This document shows, piece by piece, positions 1 to 12,109 of a stretch of DNA of 64,000 nucleotides. Positions within the stretch are counted from its first letter, which is position 1, and each line of letters starts with the position of its first letter. The notes below the pieces were generated by a model. It worked only from the letters and a program-made list of their open reading frames with translations, was not told the origin of the DNA and did no database searches. The position numbers and the translations under genes were made by a program. Source of the DNA: Drosophila miranda (Eukaryota; Arthropoda; Insecta; Diptera; Drosophilidae); contig NC_046673.1 in the NCBI RefSeq assembly GCF_003369915.1, positions 21,567,718-21,631,717 of the forward strand, given 5' to 3'.

Positions 1-1170
1 GCACAACCATCCACAGCTTAGGGTCCAGAGGTCCAGCCAAATATGCTAATAAAATCCCGTAATGCATTGACTAATACACAAACAGAGCGCTGCCCCCGTA
101 CCCCATATGCAGGCAACACTTTACGGCCGGAAATGGGCAAACTTTGATGGTGGTGTGTGGCCTCTGGCCATCTGGGTATGTTGCACTCCGAACGGATATG
201 GACAACCCCACAGGCACTGGGATACCAAATGCATCAAATGACACATACTAGTACTAGATGCAAGTCTGGTTACTATGGGAGTTTCATGGCAGATGATTCT
301 CATATATAATTAGCCTTAGGAATTTATGACGCCCCAAGGTGGAAGATTCCCTCCCCGATTGTTCGGGTAATTTCCATTGGAAGCTATCAATATTCACTTC
401 ACAGTACTAGAGAACATATCTACCTATCCATTCATATCGTTAGGTAGATATTCTTCCTAAGAAGTGTATGTAGACACCACGGAGATCGGAAGACTGTTGG
501 CATAAGAATGATCGATTGAACAAGATCAAAAGATAGCCTATCACTCGGTCTAGGCTTCAGTTTTGTCATCATTTAACAGACTTTGTTGGTATCCCCGATT
601 TCTCAGCTGGCTCTCAGTCTGAGACTCCCTCTTCCTGTACATACATAACTTCCAATCTCCCTGACTCCCACTTCCACTCTACATCCCACACATAGGTTTC
701 CCCATCTCGCAGATACACACACACACACACACATCACGACCTGGTCGTGTAGTAGTTAGATATATTTAAAGTCAGGGCGATGGGCAATGGGCGTTGGGGT
801 GGGGTGGGGTGAATAAAATGGAATAAAATGCAGATTGAATTTGAGGGCGACAACTTTGCTGACGTTGGCGACGACAACAGAGAGTAATATTACTCACACT
901 CATATACACATACACATACACCAGCATAGATACACACCCACACACACACATGCACACGCAGGGACCGTAAAAAATAAGCAAGTAATGCGAAAAATACAGA
1001 AACCCACATTGCCCCTTCCAAAGGGGCCAAAGGAGCGAGGAGAACGAGAAAGAGAGGAGGATAAGGACTCCTTCCCACACGTGGGAGGCTGGCTATATAC
1101 TATAAGTACGATATGTAGTTTGACGTTATCCAACACTGAGGACAAATGCGAAGGCTGAAGGGATAAAAGT

Positions 1171-1218
1171 GGAGCGGTGGAGCGGTGGACCGGTGGACCG
1201 GTGGAGCGGTGGAGCGGT
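1171..1218. repeat. 8-bp tandem array (GGASCGGT)x6
   Basis: Six back-to-back copies of an 8-bp unit. Four copies read GGAGCGGT and the middle two read GGACCGGT. The GC-rich unit stands out from its surroundings. No function is apparent. Confidence 0.9.
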
Positions 1219-4200
1219 GGCTAGATGGCTGGAGAAGTCGACGTGATCGTATGCGAATGCGATTGTGCGGGTGTATTATGTATTTGGTGCATTTTAAATC
1301 GGATTACTTAAAGCAACAACAACCATGTGCGGCTTTAGCTTTTGTTGTTCCACACACCGACAACGACAACGACAACGGCAACGACAACGGCAACGTTGAT
1401 GCGTGAAGCTGTCGGATTGGCTTGGGTTTGGGTCGGCATTGGGATGCTTTCGGAATAGGTGGGTGTGGGTGTGGGTATGGATGTGCCTCTGCCTGTGGCT
1501 GTTGGGGGGAGTCCTGCATGTGTGAGCGGCAGTTTAGTTCTCTCATTGTTGCCGTCATCCGTAGTCAATGCTGCGCCCATAAACCGTTTATTATTATTTC
1601 AAATTTTTCCTTCAGCTCTGGCAAATATTTTCCAATCACATTGCGAAACATCGATAGACACGTGGAAATGCAGCGTGCCACATCCACAGAGTAGACCCAT
1701 CCCGGCTGAGGGCTGGCAAATGTGTTGGCAACGTGTCGGCATTCGATGTGAAACTGCATGACAGACTTGACAAGCCCAGGCATCCCTTTGGGCGGAGCTG
1801 GAGCCGGAGCTGGAGCACGATTCGGTTCGGCTGTCAATCGGTCCGCTTATCAATCCATCAATCAAGTGGCTTCTAGGAGAATGGCCAAACAAACAGTAAT
1901 GAAGCGAACGACATGCCTGAATGTGCGTTCATGTTTTTGGACTTTGTTCGGCTACAAGGCGAGGTGCATAGATTGAATCAAATTCAATTTGGCAAAACAT
2001 AAACTGACAACAACAAAAAGCCACTTGAAATGCGATTACAATGATGGCGGAGTCCATTGGGGACCCAACCAAATCACAACATATGTACAAACAATCGAGA
2101 TCATTTAATTTCAGCTAATTTCATTCGCTCACAAAATCCATAAGCCCCAAATTACTCAACTGATTTCCGCACGAAACATGAAGCATGAAGCATGCAGCAT
2201 GCAGCGTGCAGCATGCAGCTTGGCAATCAATCAATTGCATTAGACACTCACTCAATCTGCATTTACACACTTTCAATTATGCGAAATATAAATTTAATTC
2301 GTGCCTCCATTTCGGGGCAGGCAATCCATCAAAGCCACCAGCTCTGGGTCCGGGCTTTGCCTTAATTGTAGTCAATCAGGGGATTAAATGTTTTGTGGCA
2401 ATTGTACCATAAATAACCCCAGAATGTCTTTAACTTCCTTTGAGGGCGGAGTCAGGGATTGTCCTTCTGTGCGGGGCAATGGCGATGTCAATGGCATTGG
2501 CAATGGCAATCCATCTATCCATCCATCCATCAATTGGAAAGTGCATTTAATTTCATTTAATCAATGCAGGAATATACATTATTTTTCCCCATTTATTCAG
2601 CAATCTGCAAAAATATGCAGATCCAAAGCAGCTCTCTGCTCAACAATTCAACAATGCTCCGATGCACTTGACTTGTTCTGGACTCCGGACGAAGACGGAG
2701 ACGGAGAGGGAGAGAAACAGAGAACAGCATCCCCCGTGTAGCTTGGCTGAATTTTCCAATTGTTTATCTTACGATTGAAACGAATTATGAGCAATTAGGG
2801 GGAGAGGGAGGTTACCGTGGCCTTGGGTCGGGGGCTGGGACTGGGACTGGGCCTGGGGCTGCCATCAATCTTTATCGCCCAAATGGAAACTGCAAACTGA
2901 AATAGCGACAGCAGCAGCAAGCAGCAGCGGAAATAGAAGTGCGCGGCATAAGTGCACTTCCGGTGTTGCAGTTGATGCACCGCATTGCCAGCCGCCACAT
3001 CCACATCCACACCCACACCCACATCCATGTGGCATGTGCGCACCCGGCTATCATTTCACTAACGAGATTTGCACATTGTTGCAGCTGACAGGGCGGCCAA
3101 AGGAGTGCAAGTGGCATGGCAGTGGCTGCAACAGCCATGCATGCAGCTGGCTGCCAAATACAAAATTTCCCCACAATCCGGAGCATTTGTGCCATTTTTC
3201 ACAACGCCATTCGAATCTGTATCTGTATCTATTGCCATTTGTAATAATATTGGGCATCGCCATCGCCATCGCCATCGCCCCACTCCACTCCACTCCATTC
3301 CACTCCACTGCTTGGCCATGCAACAGTTGCATGTCTTTCGGCCCTGTACATACAGTCAGCTGTCCGTTGAGCGAACACTCCGACTACCTGTTCGAGTTCG
3401 ATTCGCTCCAAGCTGTTTCACTGTCAGTGCAGCACGTACGGTGCCTGGCGAAACTATAAGTCAGTCAAATCCCTGGGGGATAGAACGAAGACAGAGAGTG
3501 AGAGAAATTTATTGAAACGCCGAAGACCATAGGGCAGAGTCGAAATGTAATGCGTGTGCGCTTATCGCTTGTATTCGATAACTGATCACACTCCAGAACT
3601 CTTCCGATAAACCATTTTAAAGTTTATGTTACGCACAGTACTTTCCATGTACGCATGTATGTACCTCTGTATCTCTATATCTCTGAATTGGCATCTGTCA
3701 AATGCACCTGCAACAGCACCATGGGGTTCGTTTGTTTCCGCTTAGACTGCAGCTGCGGTTGGCACCTCCCGACTTGCCCCGGGGCTGCCCCAGGGTTCAA
3801 TGCCCCTGGCACTCACTGCCCCGATGATCCCCGGACAGGCTTTAACCATTAACCGAATGGATACGTGGTTAGGTCATTTCCACACAGCAAACAGTTTGAC
3901 TCTGTCCACTTTGGGGACGGCGACACGGAGGAGACAGAGTCCAGGTTTCGTCCGGGTTCTGTGGTTGCCAATCTAAACGATCAGAGGGTCAACCGACAAA
4001 CACGGACCACAAGAGGGGTCACTTACGAGAAATGTAATGACAGAGAGAGAGGCAGAGGTATATTTCCGCCTAGAAAAGCAATTTTTTACGGCACTTGATT
4101 GATCCACCCAATCCACAGTCCCGGGCCCAAGCCCAGGCCTCTGGTTATGCCATATCCCGGCCCAATTTTCTGGCGAGCATCGAAATAAAACACCAAAAAT

Positions 4201-5550
4201 ATTTCCGTGTGCAAAATGTGAAACATTCTCAATTCTCCCGACCGTCCCAGTGGCCCCTCGGCACTGAGGCCAATTGTAGTTTAGGCCGCAAATTGAGTGC
4301 TTTGTTCTGTTGCTTTTTTTTTATTATTTGTTCCAAAAAAATGTCCTAAAACGCTCCGCATGTAGCCGTACTCGTACAGAGAAGCTAGACGGGAAACGGG
4401 AAATAAAATGAAAGAAATCATAATAAAATCAATAAGCGGCTTAAACGAGAGCAGCACCAGCAGTAGTATTGGATGTGAGAAGTTAAATATGCAGCAAAAG
4501 CAGAGGCAGAAGCAGAGGTAGGGGCAGAGAGGCAGAGTGCCAACCAGGTCCACTTTCCACTTGTTATCCGTATCCTCATCCTTAGGGGCCGTAGAGCGAT
4601 CCAGGCATCCAGGAGGTGTCCATGGAACTGCAGCCGCTTCTCCAAGGAATGGAATGGAGAAATAAAAATGATTTATAAATTGCTTATTTGTCAAAAGCAC
4701 AGACATAGCCACACGGCCAGAGGAGTCAGAGCAGCCAGAGCAGCCACAGCAGAACCAAACGGCCACAGAAGAGCTCGCAAATCTGCAAAAATAACGAGTG
4801 GCATCTGAATCTGAACCTGAAGCTGAATCTCAATCTGAAGCTACGGGGGATATGGAATACATATACGGAAGGAAAGAAGGAAGTATATGGCAACACCCAC
4901 TGCCAGGCATCGCACACACTTGAGTCGCCTCCACTTGAGAGCCACAAACTAGCCAAGAGAAAGAGACTGCCCCCAAGGCTGTTGATGCGGAGATGGGAAT
5001 GGGTATGGGGATGGGGATGGGGGTGGGGATTGGGGCAAGTCGAAGTTGAAATCACATTATCGTAACTTTTCAATATCAAAGCGTAAACATTGAGAGCCAC
5101 CGAACGGATGAATGTTCATGCAAAGGTAGATCTGATGATGAGAGTCTGTTTTTGATATGCGGCTTGATAGGCCCCCAGGACAATGGCTAGAATAATATCT
5201 TTTATCAATATGGAAAAGCGAAAAAACCTACGCTAATACATAATACCTTCGAAAAATAGAGCTAAAAAAACCCCGTTTGAATGCGGGAATTATGACATTT
5301 ATTTACGAGTAGCACACAAACACAAATGGATGCGTCCCTTGAAAGCGACTCGCCATCAGCTGCCCATTCCGCGATTCAGATTCATGGTTTAGTATCTCCG
5401 GGGGCGAGGGAGGAGGTGGGAGGTAACGAGGAGGCGGCCGTTAACGAGAGTATTTAGGACTCGACGCCTAATTAGCGCATTTCCCATCTATAATTCTGGG
5501 GGACAAAGCAAATGCCAAAAACCGATTACTGTCCTCATTCGGTTGGGGAA

Positions 5551-5584
5551 ATGCAAATGCAAATGCAAATGCAAATGCAGATGC
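5551..5584. repeat. ATGCAA hexamer array containing four overlapping POU octamers
   Basis: The unit ATGCAA is repeated so that the octamer ATGCAAAT occurs at 5551, 5557, 5563 and 5569. ATGCAAAT is the classical binding sequence of POU-domain factors. Whether this is a real binding array or a slippage product cannot be decided from the sequence alone. Confidence 0.8.
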
Positions 5585-6700
5585 AGCGAAACAAAGGTAT
5601 ACCATCGATACAGATACATTTGTGTATTGGTTATAATGGGAACATTCAATCCGCAGGTCAGGGATTTACACCTGCACACAAAAGAGACCCGGAATCACTG
5701 GCAACAGGACAGTACGTACAGTAGTCTGTGGCATCTAAACGAGGGATTTACTTAAATTTAAATACATTATTCCTTTATTTAATTTGCAATTCCCCTAACT
5801 TGAGGCAAATATGTAGCTCATTTGATGTCTCTCCATCAAGCTTTTGTCTGCTGAACGAAACGCTTGCGGTTGACATTTCGCGCTTTCTTTTGGCACCACC
5901 CATCAGATAGGAGTGTGCATGTATGCACATCTGATGGTCAGGAACATTTAGCCTTATGCGGGGGTCACAAGCTTTTCAAATGCCACGTAATCAATTCGTG
6001 GAATACGATGCAGTGTTGCCAGTTTTCACTGTCACATCACTGTGACTACCTGGAATTGCAATCGGAATCGCAGTCAGCGCCAGAAAAAGCCAACCAGATA
6101 GAGACATATCCATACAGCCATACAGCCATACAGCCATAGAGCGTCGGAGGGGGCATCGCAATCGGAGGCACAACCAGAACCAGAACCAGAACCCCAACCA
6201 AAAATAGACGGCAAAACTTGCGGTGCACTTTGACATTTTGGCGCATGTTGAATCAAGTGAAAACCCAATTACATGTCCCTCCCTATCTAGTCGCTTCACT
6301 GGCGACAAAACGAAACGTGCAGACAAGTTAACATTCTGGCCAACTGTTCCGCCAACACAACTTTACCACTTCGCCCCTCACCACCCCAACCACCCGTCAG
6401 ATCCCCATCGGGGTCTCTCTTTCTGAATCTGACTCTGACTCTGGCCCTCCAGCTCCAGCTCCAGCTCCAGCACCAGCTCATCCTTTTGCCTTCTAGTCTG
6501 CTTATTACAAGAGTGGCGAACATTTTGTGGCCAGGTGAGTATGTGTGTGTATCTGTGTGTGTGTGCATGTGTGTGAAACACCTGCATCTGTGGCCAGGCG
6601 AGTGTGTTTAACGATGGGCAAAAGGGATGCAAGGATGGGCACAGAGGACGATGCACGGAGCAGGGACTGTGCCTTGCGACTGATAGCGAAGGATATGGAG

Positions 6701-6702
<2 letters not shown>

Positions 6703-6737
<35 letters not shown>
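6703..6737. repeat. (TC)n microsatellite
   Basis: Uninterrupted TC dinucleotide tract of about 35 bp. On the opposite strand it reads GAGAGA, a possible GAGA-factor or CLAMP site. Confidence 0.9.
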
Positions 6738-6739
<2 letters not shown>

Positions 6740-7734
6740 TCTCTGTGTGCTCTTGATGCGCACGCAAATTATTGTTGCAATGAAACTTAAGCAGCTTAAA
6801 CTTGTTGAAATGCTTCCACAGCATCCCTCCCTGCATCCCTCCTCCTTTGGCCCATGGCCAATGCAATGATTCAGATATCATCGCAAGTCGCGGATGTTTA
6901 ACGAGATTTGGAATATGATGAGTCCGCGGCAAGCAGCAGAAGGGAAGCTCGAATTGTTGGAGGAAAATTGAAAAGTTTAGAGGATAACGAGGCAGAGATT
7001 AAGCAGGGAAAGCATCGAAGGTTAGCGGAAATGGAAAGTGAAACCGCAACCAAGAGTAAGAGATGGCTGGAAGGCTGGTAGGCGCTCTGCAAGAAATATG
7101 TGTGGCAAATACTGAAACACATGGAATGTGGATTTCTTTTATTTCGAATTGAGAAAACGGACCGTACCGGACCGGACCGGTTTCCATTCATATGCTAATG
7201 CGTTCAAGTTTAATTTTGATTGCGATTTCGAATGCACAATGAGTGCACGCATCGACACGAAAGTAAAACTTAGCTTCAATGGTTTCATTGGAATTTATTT
7301 CATGCACACACCAGCAGACTGGCTGGCAGATTGGCCTGTTGATGCTCCAAATGCAATGTTGATGGTCCGACAAGAGCGGAATGGATGGAATAGGAATGTG
7401 AATAGGCTGGTGTTTGGCTGACCGCGACGAGGACAGACCCGACCGGACCAGTGCATCCCGATCCCTGCTAATTAGGAGCAAAAATGTTTCATAAAATAAA
7501 TGGCGCAAATGCGAAAATAAATGGCCAAAAAGCCAAAGCGGCAAAGGGGCAAGCGGCCGTTTGATTGATGTCCTTGTGCGCTCATCATAGCACTTCTCTC
7601 TCTCCTCTCCTCTCCTTCCCAATGCTCTTCTACTCTTCTGTGTGTCTGTTTCAGTGGTTGTGTCCTGTCATCCGCAGGCTGATGGCCAAAACAAGCTCCG
7701 CCATATATCTTTTTTTGTGTTTTTGTTTGCCATT

Positions 7735-7740
7735 TTTATT
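7735..7740 (-). terminator. poly(A) signal of the SLC17-type gene
   Basis: AATAAA on the minus strand, about 41 nt beyond the stop codon of the transporter gene, in a normal position for a short 3' UTR. Confidence 0.6.
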
Positions 7741-7781
7741 TTTGCCGAACAGTTTCAGTTGGCTTCGGTCTCCACGTCCAT

Positions 7782-9164
7782 TCACCACTGCGGCTTGCCA
7801 CTGCCGCAGAGGTTGTAGAAGGTGGCACAGAAGATATAGACACCGCCGGCGATGTGAAAGACAATGCGCCAATTCTCGATGGTTGGCCCGTGGTGGATCA
7901 CGTGGCCGGCGATCATGGGGGCCGTGAGGCCGACAAGATTGGCCGCGCAGTTGGTGATGGAGATGAGCAGGCCGGCGAAGCGGGGCGAGAGGTCCAGGTG
8001 GTTGATCTTGAAACCGGAGTAGATGGCCCCGTTGAGGCCCAGGCCCAGCACGAACACGACGATGGTGAGGACGAGGCTCTCATAGACGTAGCCCACCACG
8101 ATGAGGGCCAGGGCCGGGCCGTACTGCCCGAAGCTGTTCATGATCTTCCGCGTGGCCGTAATGGATAGCTTCCGGCGAATGAGGCTGTCGGCCACAATGG
8201 CAAACACGATGGCCATCAGCCACATGGCCAGATAGGGCAGCGACGAGAGCACTCCGTTCGCCTTGATGTTCACATTGAGAATGCGGTCCATGTAGGTGGG
8301 GAGCATCGTCATCAGAGTCTCGTAGCCGTAGTTCTGGCCGGCATGGGCCACCATGATGGCCCAGAAGAAGCGCGACTTGGCGAAGCTCAGGAACGGCGTA
8401 CGTCCGGTGTCCTCCGGCTGGGCCTTCCAGATCATCTCGTCAATGTACTTGCGCTCCGCTTCGGTGATCCTCTTGCTCGCCTGCGGGCTCTCGGGCACCA
8501 GACAGAGATAGAGCAGGCACCAGACGGTGCTCAGTATTCCGAACACGTAGAAGATCGAGGGCCAGCCGCCGTCGAAGCCGTACTCGGCCAGCAGGCCGCT
8601 CAGCGGCATCGAGATGATCGTCCCGAACTGGGCGCCCGCGTAGACGGCGGCCCCCGCCCGGGACCGCTCGTCGGGCGGGATCCAGACGGCCAGCAGGGAG
8701 TGGGTGCACGGCACTATGGGACCCTCGCCCAGGCCCTGGATGAAACGGACCACGCCGAGGGGAATGGGACCGCCCTCGCGGGCGGAGACGGGCACCACAA
8801 AGGCCGCCACCGAATTGAGCATCATGCCCCAGCCGAGGAAGTGCTTGGCCCCATAGTACTTGATGAGGAAGCCGAACGGAATCTGGGTGAGGACGTAGCC
8901 GTAGAAGAAGCTGGACAGGATGTAGCCCTGCGTCTTGTAGCTCCACACGAACTCCCCTCCCTGGCTGTGCTGGTGGTGGTCGCTGATGGCCGTGTGGTTG
9001 ACCATCGCCACAATCGCCACCGACATGCTGGTGCGCATCACATACGCATTGGCCATTCCCAGGAAGAGCATGAATATGACGAAGTTGCGGGCCTTGCGGC
9101 ACGTCGGTATATCGCTGTCCTTCTCGTAGGATCTCGCTGTCGTCTGTTCGGCCTCGGGCGGCAT
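7782..9164 (-). CDS. SLC17-family (MFS) anion/phosphate-type transporter, 12 TM
   Basis: A 460-residue, intronless major facilitator protein. The first membrane helix lies near residues 27-50, followed by a short extracellular loop with an N-glycosylation sequon at Asn56. Eleven further hydrophobic segments follow. The family hallmark lies at 141-170: a glycine-rich segment FIQGLGEGP and then the WIPPDERSRAG stretch, typical of the SLC17 anion:cation symporters (sodium-phosphate transporter, sialin and vesicular glutamate groups). The substrate cannot be read from sequence; insects have many paralogues of uncertain substrate. The protein should sit in the plasma membrane or an endolysosomal membrane. 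The start is the first Met of the frame, just upstream of the first helix. Length fits the family (450-500). I do not assign it to a specific D. melanogaster gene. It is well isolated from neighbours, the next gene being 2 kb away on the other strand. Confidence 0.93.
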   Translation of the reverse strand: MPPEAEQTTARSYEKDSDIPTCRKARNFVIFMLFLGMANAYVMRTSMSVAIVAMVNHTAISDHHQHSQGGEFVWSYKTQGYILSSFFYGYVLTQIPFGFLIKYYGAKHFLGWGMMLNSVAAFVVPVSAREGGPIPLGVVRFIQGLGEGPIVPCTHSLLAVWIPPDERSRAGAAVYAGAQFGTIISMPLSGLLAEYGFDGGWPSIFYVFGILSTVWCLLYLCLVPESPQASKRITEAERKYIDEMIWKAQPEDTGRTPFLSFAKSRFFWAIMVAHAGQNYGYETLMTMLPTYMDRILNVNIKANGVLSSLPYLAMWLMAIVFAIVADSLIRRKLSITATRKIMNSFGQYGPALALIVVGYVYESLVLTIVVFVLGLGLNGAIYSGFKINHLDLSPRFAGLLISITNCAANLVGLTAPMIAGHVIHHGPTIENWRIVFHIAGGVYIFCATFYNLCGSGKPQW

Positions 9165-11181
9165 ATCTCTGGATGAAAGGTGGAGTGCCCCCAGCTCTTT
9201 TTACTTTTTCACATTCGTTTTCTCCATTTGGTTGTGGCATTTGCCACTGTCATGAGAGAGACGGAGAGAGAGAGTTTCGGCAAAGGTAAATTGTTGCTCA
9301 GTTACGGACTAACGGATTTACGGATTTACTGATACGAGTGTCGAATGTTTGTTTATCCATTCCCATCCCTATCCCCATCCCCATCCCCATCCCCATCCGC
9401 ATTCTCATTCATGGCGTAATGCCACATCGGAGCGGACTTAATCGACTCCACCTCCATCTCGCGGTAGTCAAATGCCTTCACACTAGATTACTCCTTGGAT
9501 ACAGGATCTCAATATCCTCCCCCAATAATTCCTTTGCAGGAGAACCCTTTTCCTGCTCCGTGTTTTTGTCATATCAATTTCGCATATTTTATGGAAAGCA
9601 AATGAAACCGATGGCAGATGGCAGTCGGCAGTCGGCAGGATGAACATCGAATCGAATTGAGCCCTCTTTATATTATGAAATTTAAAGCAAACAAAACAAA
9701 AGCAAATTTAATTTGTGCGGAAGGAAGGAAGGAAGTGTTAGCCTGGGATTCAATTTATTCCGCAATCAATGAGGTAAGTCGCTTGCCAGTGTCTCTTTTT
9801 GGGGGGATTCTCGATTCAGTAATTCTTTTGATTTATATTAAAATAAGTATATATACTCGTATAGGTATGTATCGACTGTCTCCGCCTGGGGAAAACATAT
9901 ACAAATTAATAACACCATTGCGAGCAGGCAGCCCTGAAGCCCTGAAGCACTGAAGCACTCCACTCCATCAGCTTAAATTCCTGAATAATTCGATTTCCCA
10001 GGCAGATAATAAAATAAAATCGATTAATGGATAACACTGAGGCTGTGTCATCACACCCCGTGCAAATAAAAGTAGTTGAAAAAACAACCAACGATTAAAT
10101 AATAATGGCATTACATGGAAGCGTATAAAACCATACGGAAATAGGATGGAACTCGGTGCCAGTGCGAGTGCCACCTCGAGGCAGATAATCCGATAACGAA
10201 TTTGGGGCCAAACAGTTCACATTCTGGGTATTCTGTACCGTTCAGAGATAATGATGTACTGCATTCGGTGGAAGACCCCAGGAGTGGAGATGTTATCCTT
10301 GTTATCCCCTGAATGCCGCCCAAAATGTTTATCCCTTTAAATAAAGACCACTTATTCGGGATCGGAATCAGTCACTGCGCTCGCCCTTCTTGTTTACAGG
10401 AGGGATTATACAACTCCATGACTAGTCCGTAAATAACTTTGACTTTTTTTACCGAAATTGCGTAAAGCTCCCATAACACAACGTCCCAACGTCCCCGGTC
10501 CCATTGCCACTCCCAAATGCCCCTTCCACTCGAGTAGCAGTAGCACTGAGAGCACCGCTGAGGGAAGAGATTATAAGCAGCCGGCTTAAGCAGCCGTGTG
10601 CTGCAAACATCGTTATCCTGGCCGATTGCCCCGAGCAGCCCAAGGACGAGGACGAGCTTGTGATGACACCTTTGCGGTTGACCCGGGACGAGCACAAGCC
10701 CTCCAGCCCTCCAGCCATCCAGCCAGCCAACCGTCCGTATTATGCGCTTACACAACTCCGCAGCTGTACGCTGGCAAGGATGGAGTACCGTGGAGCTGTG
10801 GGAGGAGTTGATTACGTATACGCAGCGATGGCCGCGCTCACATGAGTTGATTACGACACAAGCAGCGAAGTACACGCAGCGGAGGCCCATCCGAACTGAA
10901 TGTGTGCCAAGTAATTTGCATAAACCGCGAATCAGAGGGCTACACAGCGACAGAAAGGATCAAAGAAGGTGACGACGATGGTGACAACGACCAACGATAA
11001 CGATAACGATGGTGCAGTGGGGCATGTGAATATAATGAAGACTCCCCCGTGTTGTCGGCTGTTGTTTTTGATCAAAGTGCCTTTTGTATATTCCTCAAAG
11101 AAATCCAAAAGCACAAGCACGACAGTTCGATTTGTAGTTTTCGAGTTCCCAATCGGACAGCTTGTCCCCTCTGTGTCAGTC
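9165..11181. other. Intergenic spacer between divergently oriented transporter and LysM genes
   Basis: Because the transporter is on the minus strand and the LysM gene on the plus strand, both promoters must lie in this 2-kb spacer. It holds a CCCATC hexamer array at about 9359-9400 and AT-rich sequence. I could not fix either transcription start. A TCAGTC Inr-like match lies only a few bases before the LysM start codon, probably too close to be the real start site. Confidence 0.5.
9359..9400. repeat. CCCATC hexamer array
   Basis: About seven imperfect copies of a CCCATC/CCTATC hexamer. One of many hexanucleotide arrays in the window. Confidence 0.85.
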
Positions 11182-11649
11182 ATGAGTGGCCGCGATGACA
11201 AAGCCCATGGGCAAATGAAGACAAATCCATCTGAGCTTCAGTTGCGCTTGAAGGAGGTGTGGGGACCCAATATTTGCGGCAGCCAGCTGACGAGTGTTAA
11301 GTGCTGGCTGCTTCATTCGGTGGGCAGGGAGGACACCCTGACCAGTCTGGCCCTCAAGTACGACACCAGCATCGGTAAAATTTGTCGGGCCAATCGCATG
11401 CAGTGGCAGGATGTGCTCCTGGCGCGTCGCCAAGTCTGGGTACCCGTCCGGCTGCAGAAGAACGAGGACATCGTCGCTGAGCTGACCAAACGGATGGGAA
11501 CGCGGATCCTGAACACTTCTGTGTCCTTCGTGAACCCGTCCACGCATCCGCCGCATTTCCATCGCCAGAGCTCCGCCAATCCGGACGCCTTTGCCAAGGA
11601 TCGGGACCCTCTGCTGATCACCAGCGAGCACATGTCAATTGAGGAATAA
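11182..11649 (+). CDS. Small LysM-domain protein (LYSMD1/2-like)
   Basis: A 155-residue soluble protein with one LysM domain at about residues 41-90. The segment starts CWLLHSVGREDTL, continues through SLALKYDTSIGKICRANRM and ends at QVWVPVR. This is the usual LysM order of a helix-turn opening, the L-A-x-K-Y core, the I-x-x-N segment and the closing hydrophobic P-V strand. Animal proteins of the LYSMD1/2 type are intracellular and poorly understood; bacterial and plant LysM domains bind GlcNAc polymers. No signal peptide or membrane segment is seen. The frame stays open upstream to 10969, but that part is low-complexity (an Asn-Asp run) and unlike a LysM protein, so I chose the Met at 11182, which opens a plausible N-terminus. 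The stop codon overlaps an AATAAA (11645-11650). A further upstream coding exon cannot be excluded. Confidence 0.82.
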   Translation: MSGRDDKAHGQMKTNPSELQLRLKEVWGPNICGSQLTSVKCWLLHSVGREDTLTSLALKYDTSIGKICRANRMQWQDVLLARRQVWVPVRLQKNEDIVAELTKRMGTRILNTSVSFVNPSTHPPHFHRQSSANPDAFAKDRDPLLITSEHMSIEE

Positions 11650-11650
11650 A
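11645..11650 (+). terminator. Candidate poly(A) signal overlapping the LysM stop codon
   Basis: AATAAA spans the end of the last Glu codon and the TAA stop. If used, the 3' UTR would be only some 15-25 nt. I saw no better canonical signal close downstream. Confidence 0.35.
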
Positions 11651-12083
11651 GCACTGCATTCCGAAGGGGAAACCTCCATCTGTCTCCTTGCCGTGTGGTG
11701 CCAGTGGTAAGTGCGCCACCTGCCACCCACACTGTTGCTCTTTCCCGGTCAACTCAAGCCTCCCGGGGTCAGTCGTGGAGGCGGGCTCCTTCTTTGATGT
11801 GCCACTCAATCACGGTGCAAGCTTTTAGTGCCACTTAAGATGACTTACATACAGTCTGTGCGTAAAAAATCTCCTAGCCCAGCGAGTGTGTATCCCCCTT
11901 TGATAGGCCAATCAATCTGAGAGCATGCCACCACAGGAGTGAGAGGAGTATTTGTGCTCGGGTGGTGTTCTTCCTCTTAGCCGAAAGGCTAATGGCTGGG
12001 GCTTTTTCGTCGCGTCGTCATCTGACGCGCAGCGGAAACAAAGGCGAAGCTCCAAAAGGGACTCTACTCCATGCCTCTGCGCT

Positions 12084-12109
12084 GCATGCCGCGGAATGCC
12101 GCGGCATGC
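12084..12109. repeat. Perfect GC-rich palindrome, 11-bp arms, 4-nt spacer
   Basis: The arm GCATGCCGCGG at 12084-12094 is answered exactly by its reverse complement at 12099-12109 with AATG between. Nothing nearby suggests a mobile element end. Confidence 0.85.

Larger units (their letters stand above)
1..7730. other. Gene-free region with many simple repeats
   Basis: I find no convincing coding region here. The open frames present are short, run through microsatellites, and overlap on both strands. The stretch holds an (AC)n run near 719-732, an 8-bp array at 1171-1218, a CATCGC hexamer run near 3258-3281, an ATGCAA array at 5551-5584, a long (TC)n tract at 6703-6737 and CT-rich sequence near 7577-7620. 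It could hold introns or enhancers of a gene outside the window, but no exon can be shown. Confidence 0.6.

Noticed and set aside
6378..6932. 184-codon minus-strand frame
   Set aside because: Contains Glu-Arg and Leu-Glu runs that are translations of the (TC)n and CAGCTC repeats.
8343..9240. Long frames overlapping the transporter on both strands
   Set aside because: Shadows of the GC-rich SLC17 coding sequence: they mirror its codon bias and contain no domain.
11978..11991. TAGCC-GAAA-GGCTA hairpin with GNRA-type loop
   Set aside because: Only five pairs, no related copies and no transcript context; common by chance in 64 kb.
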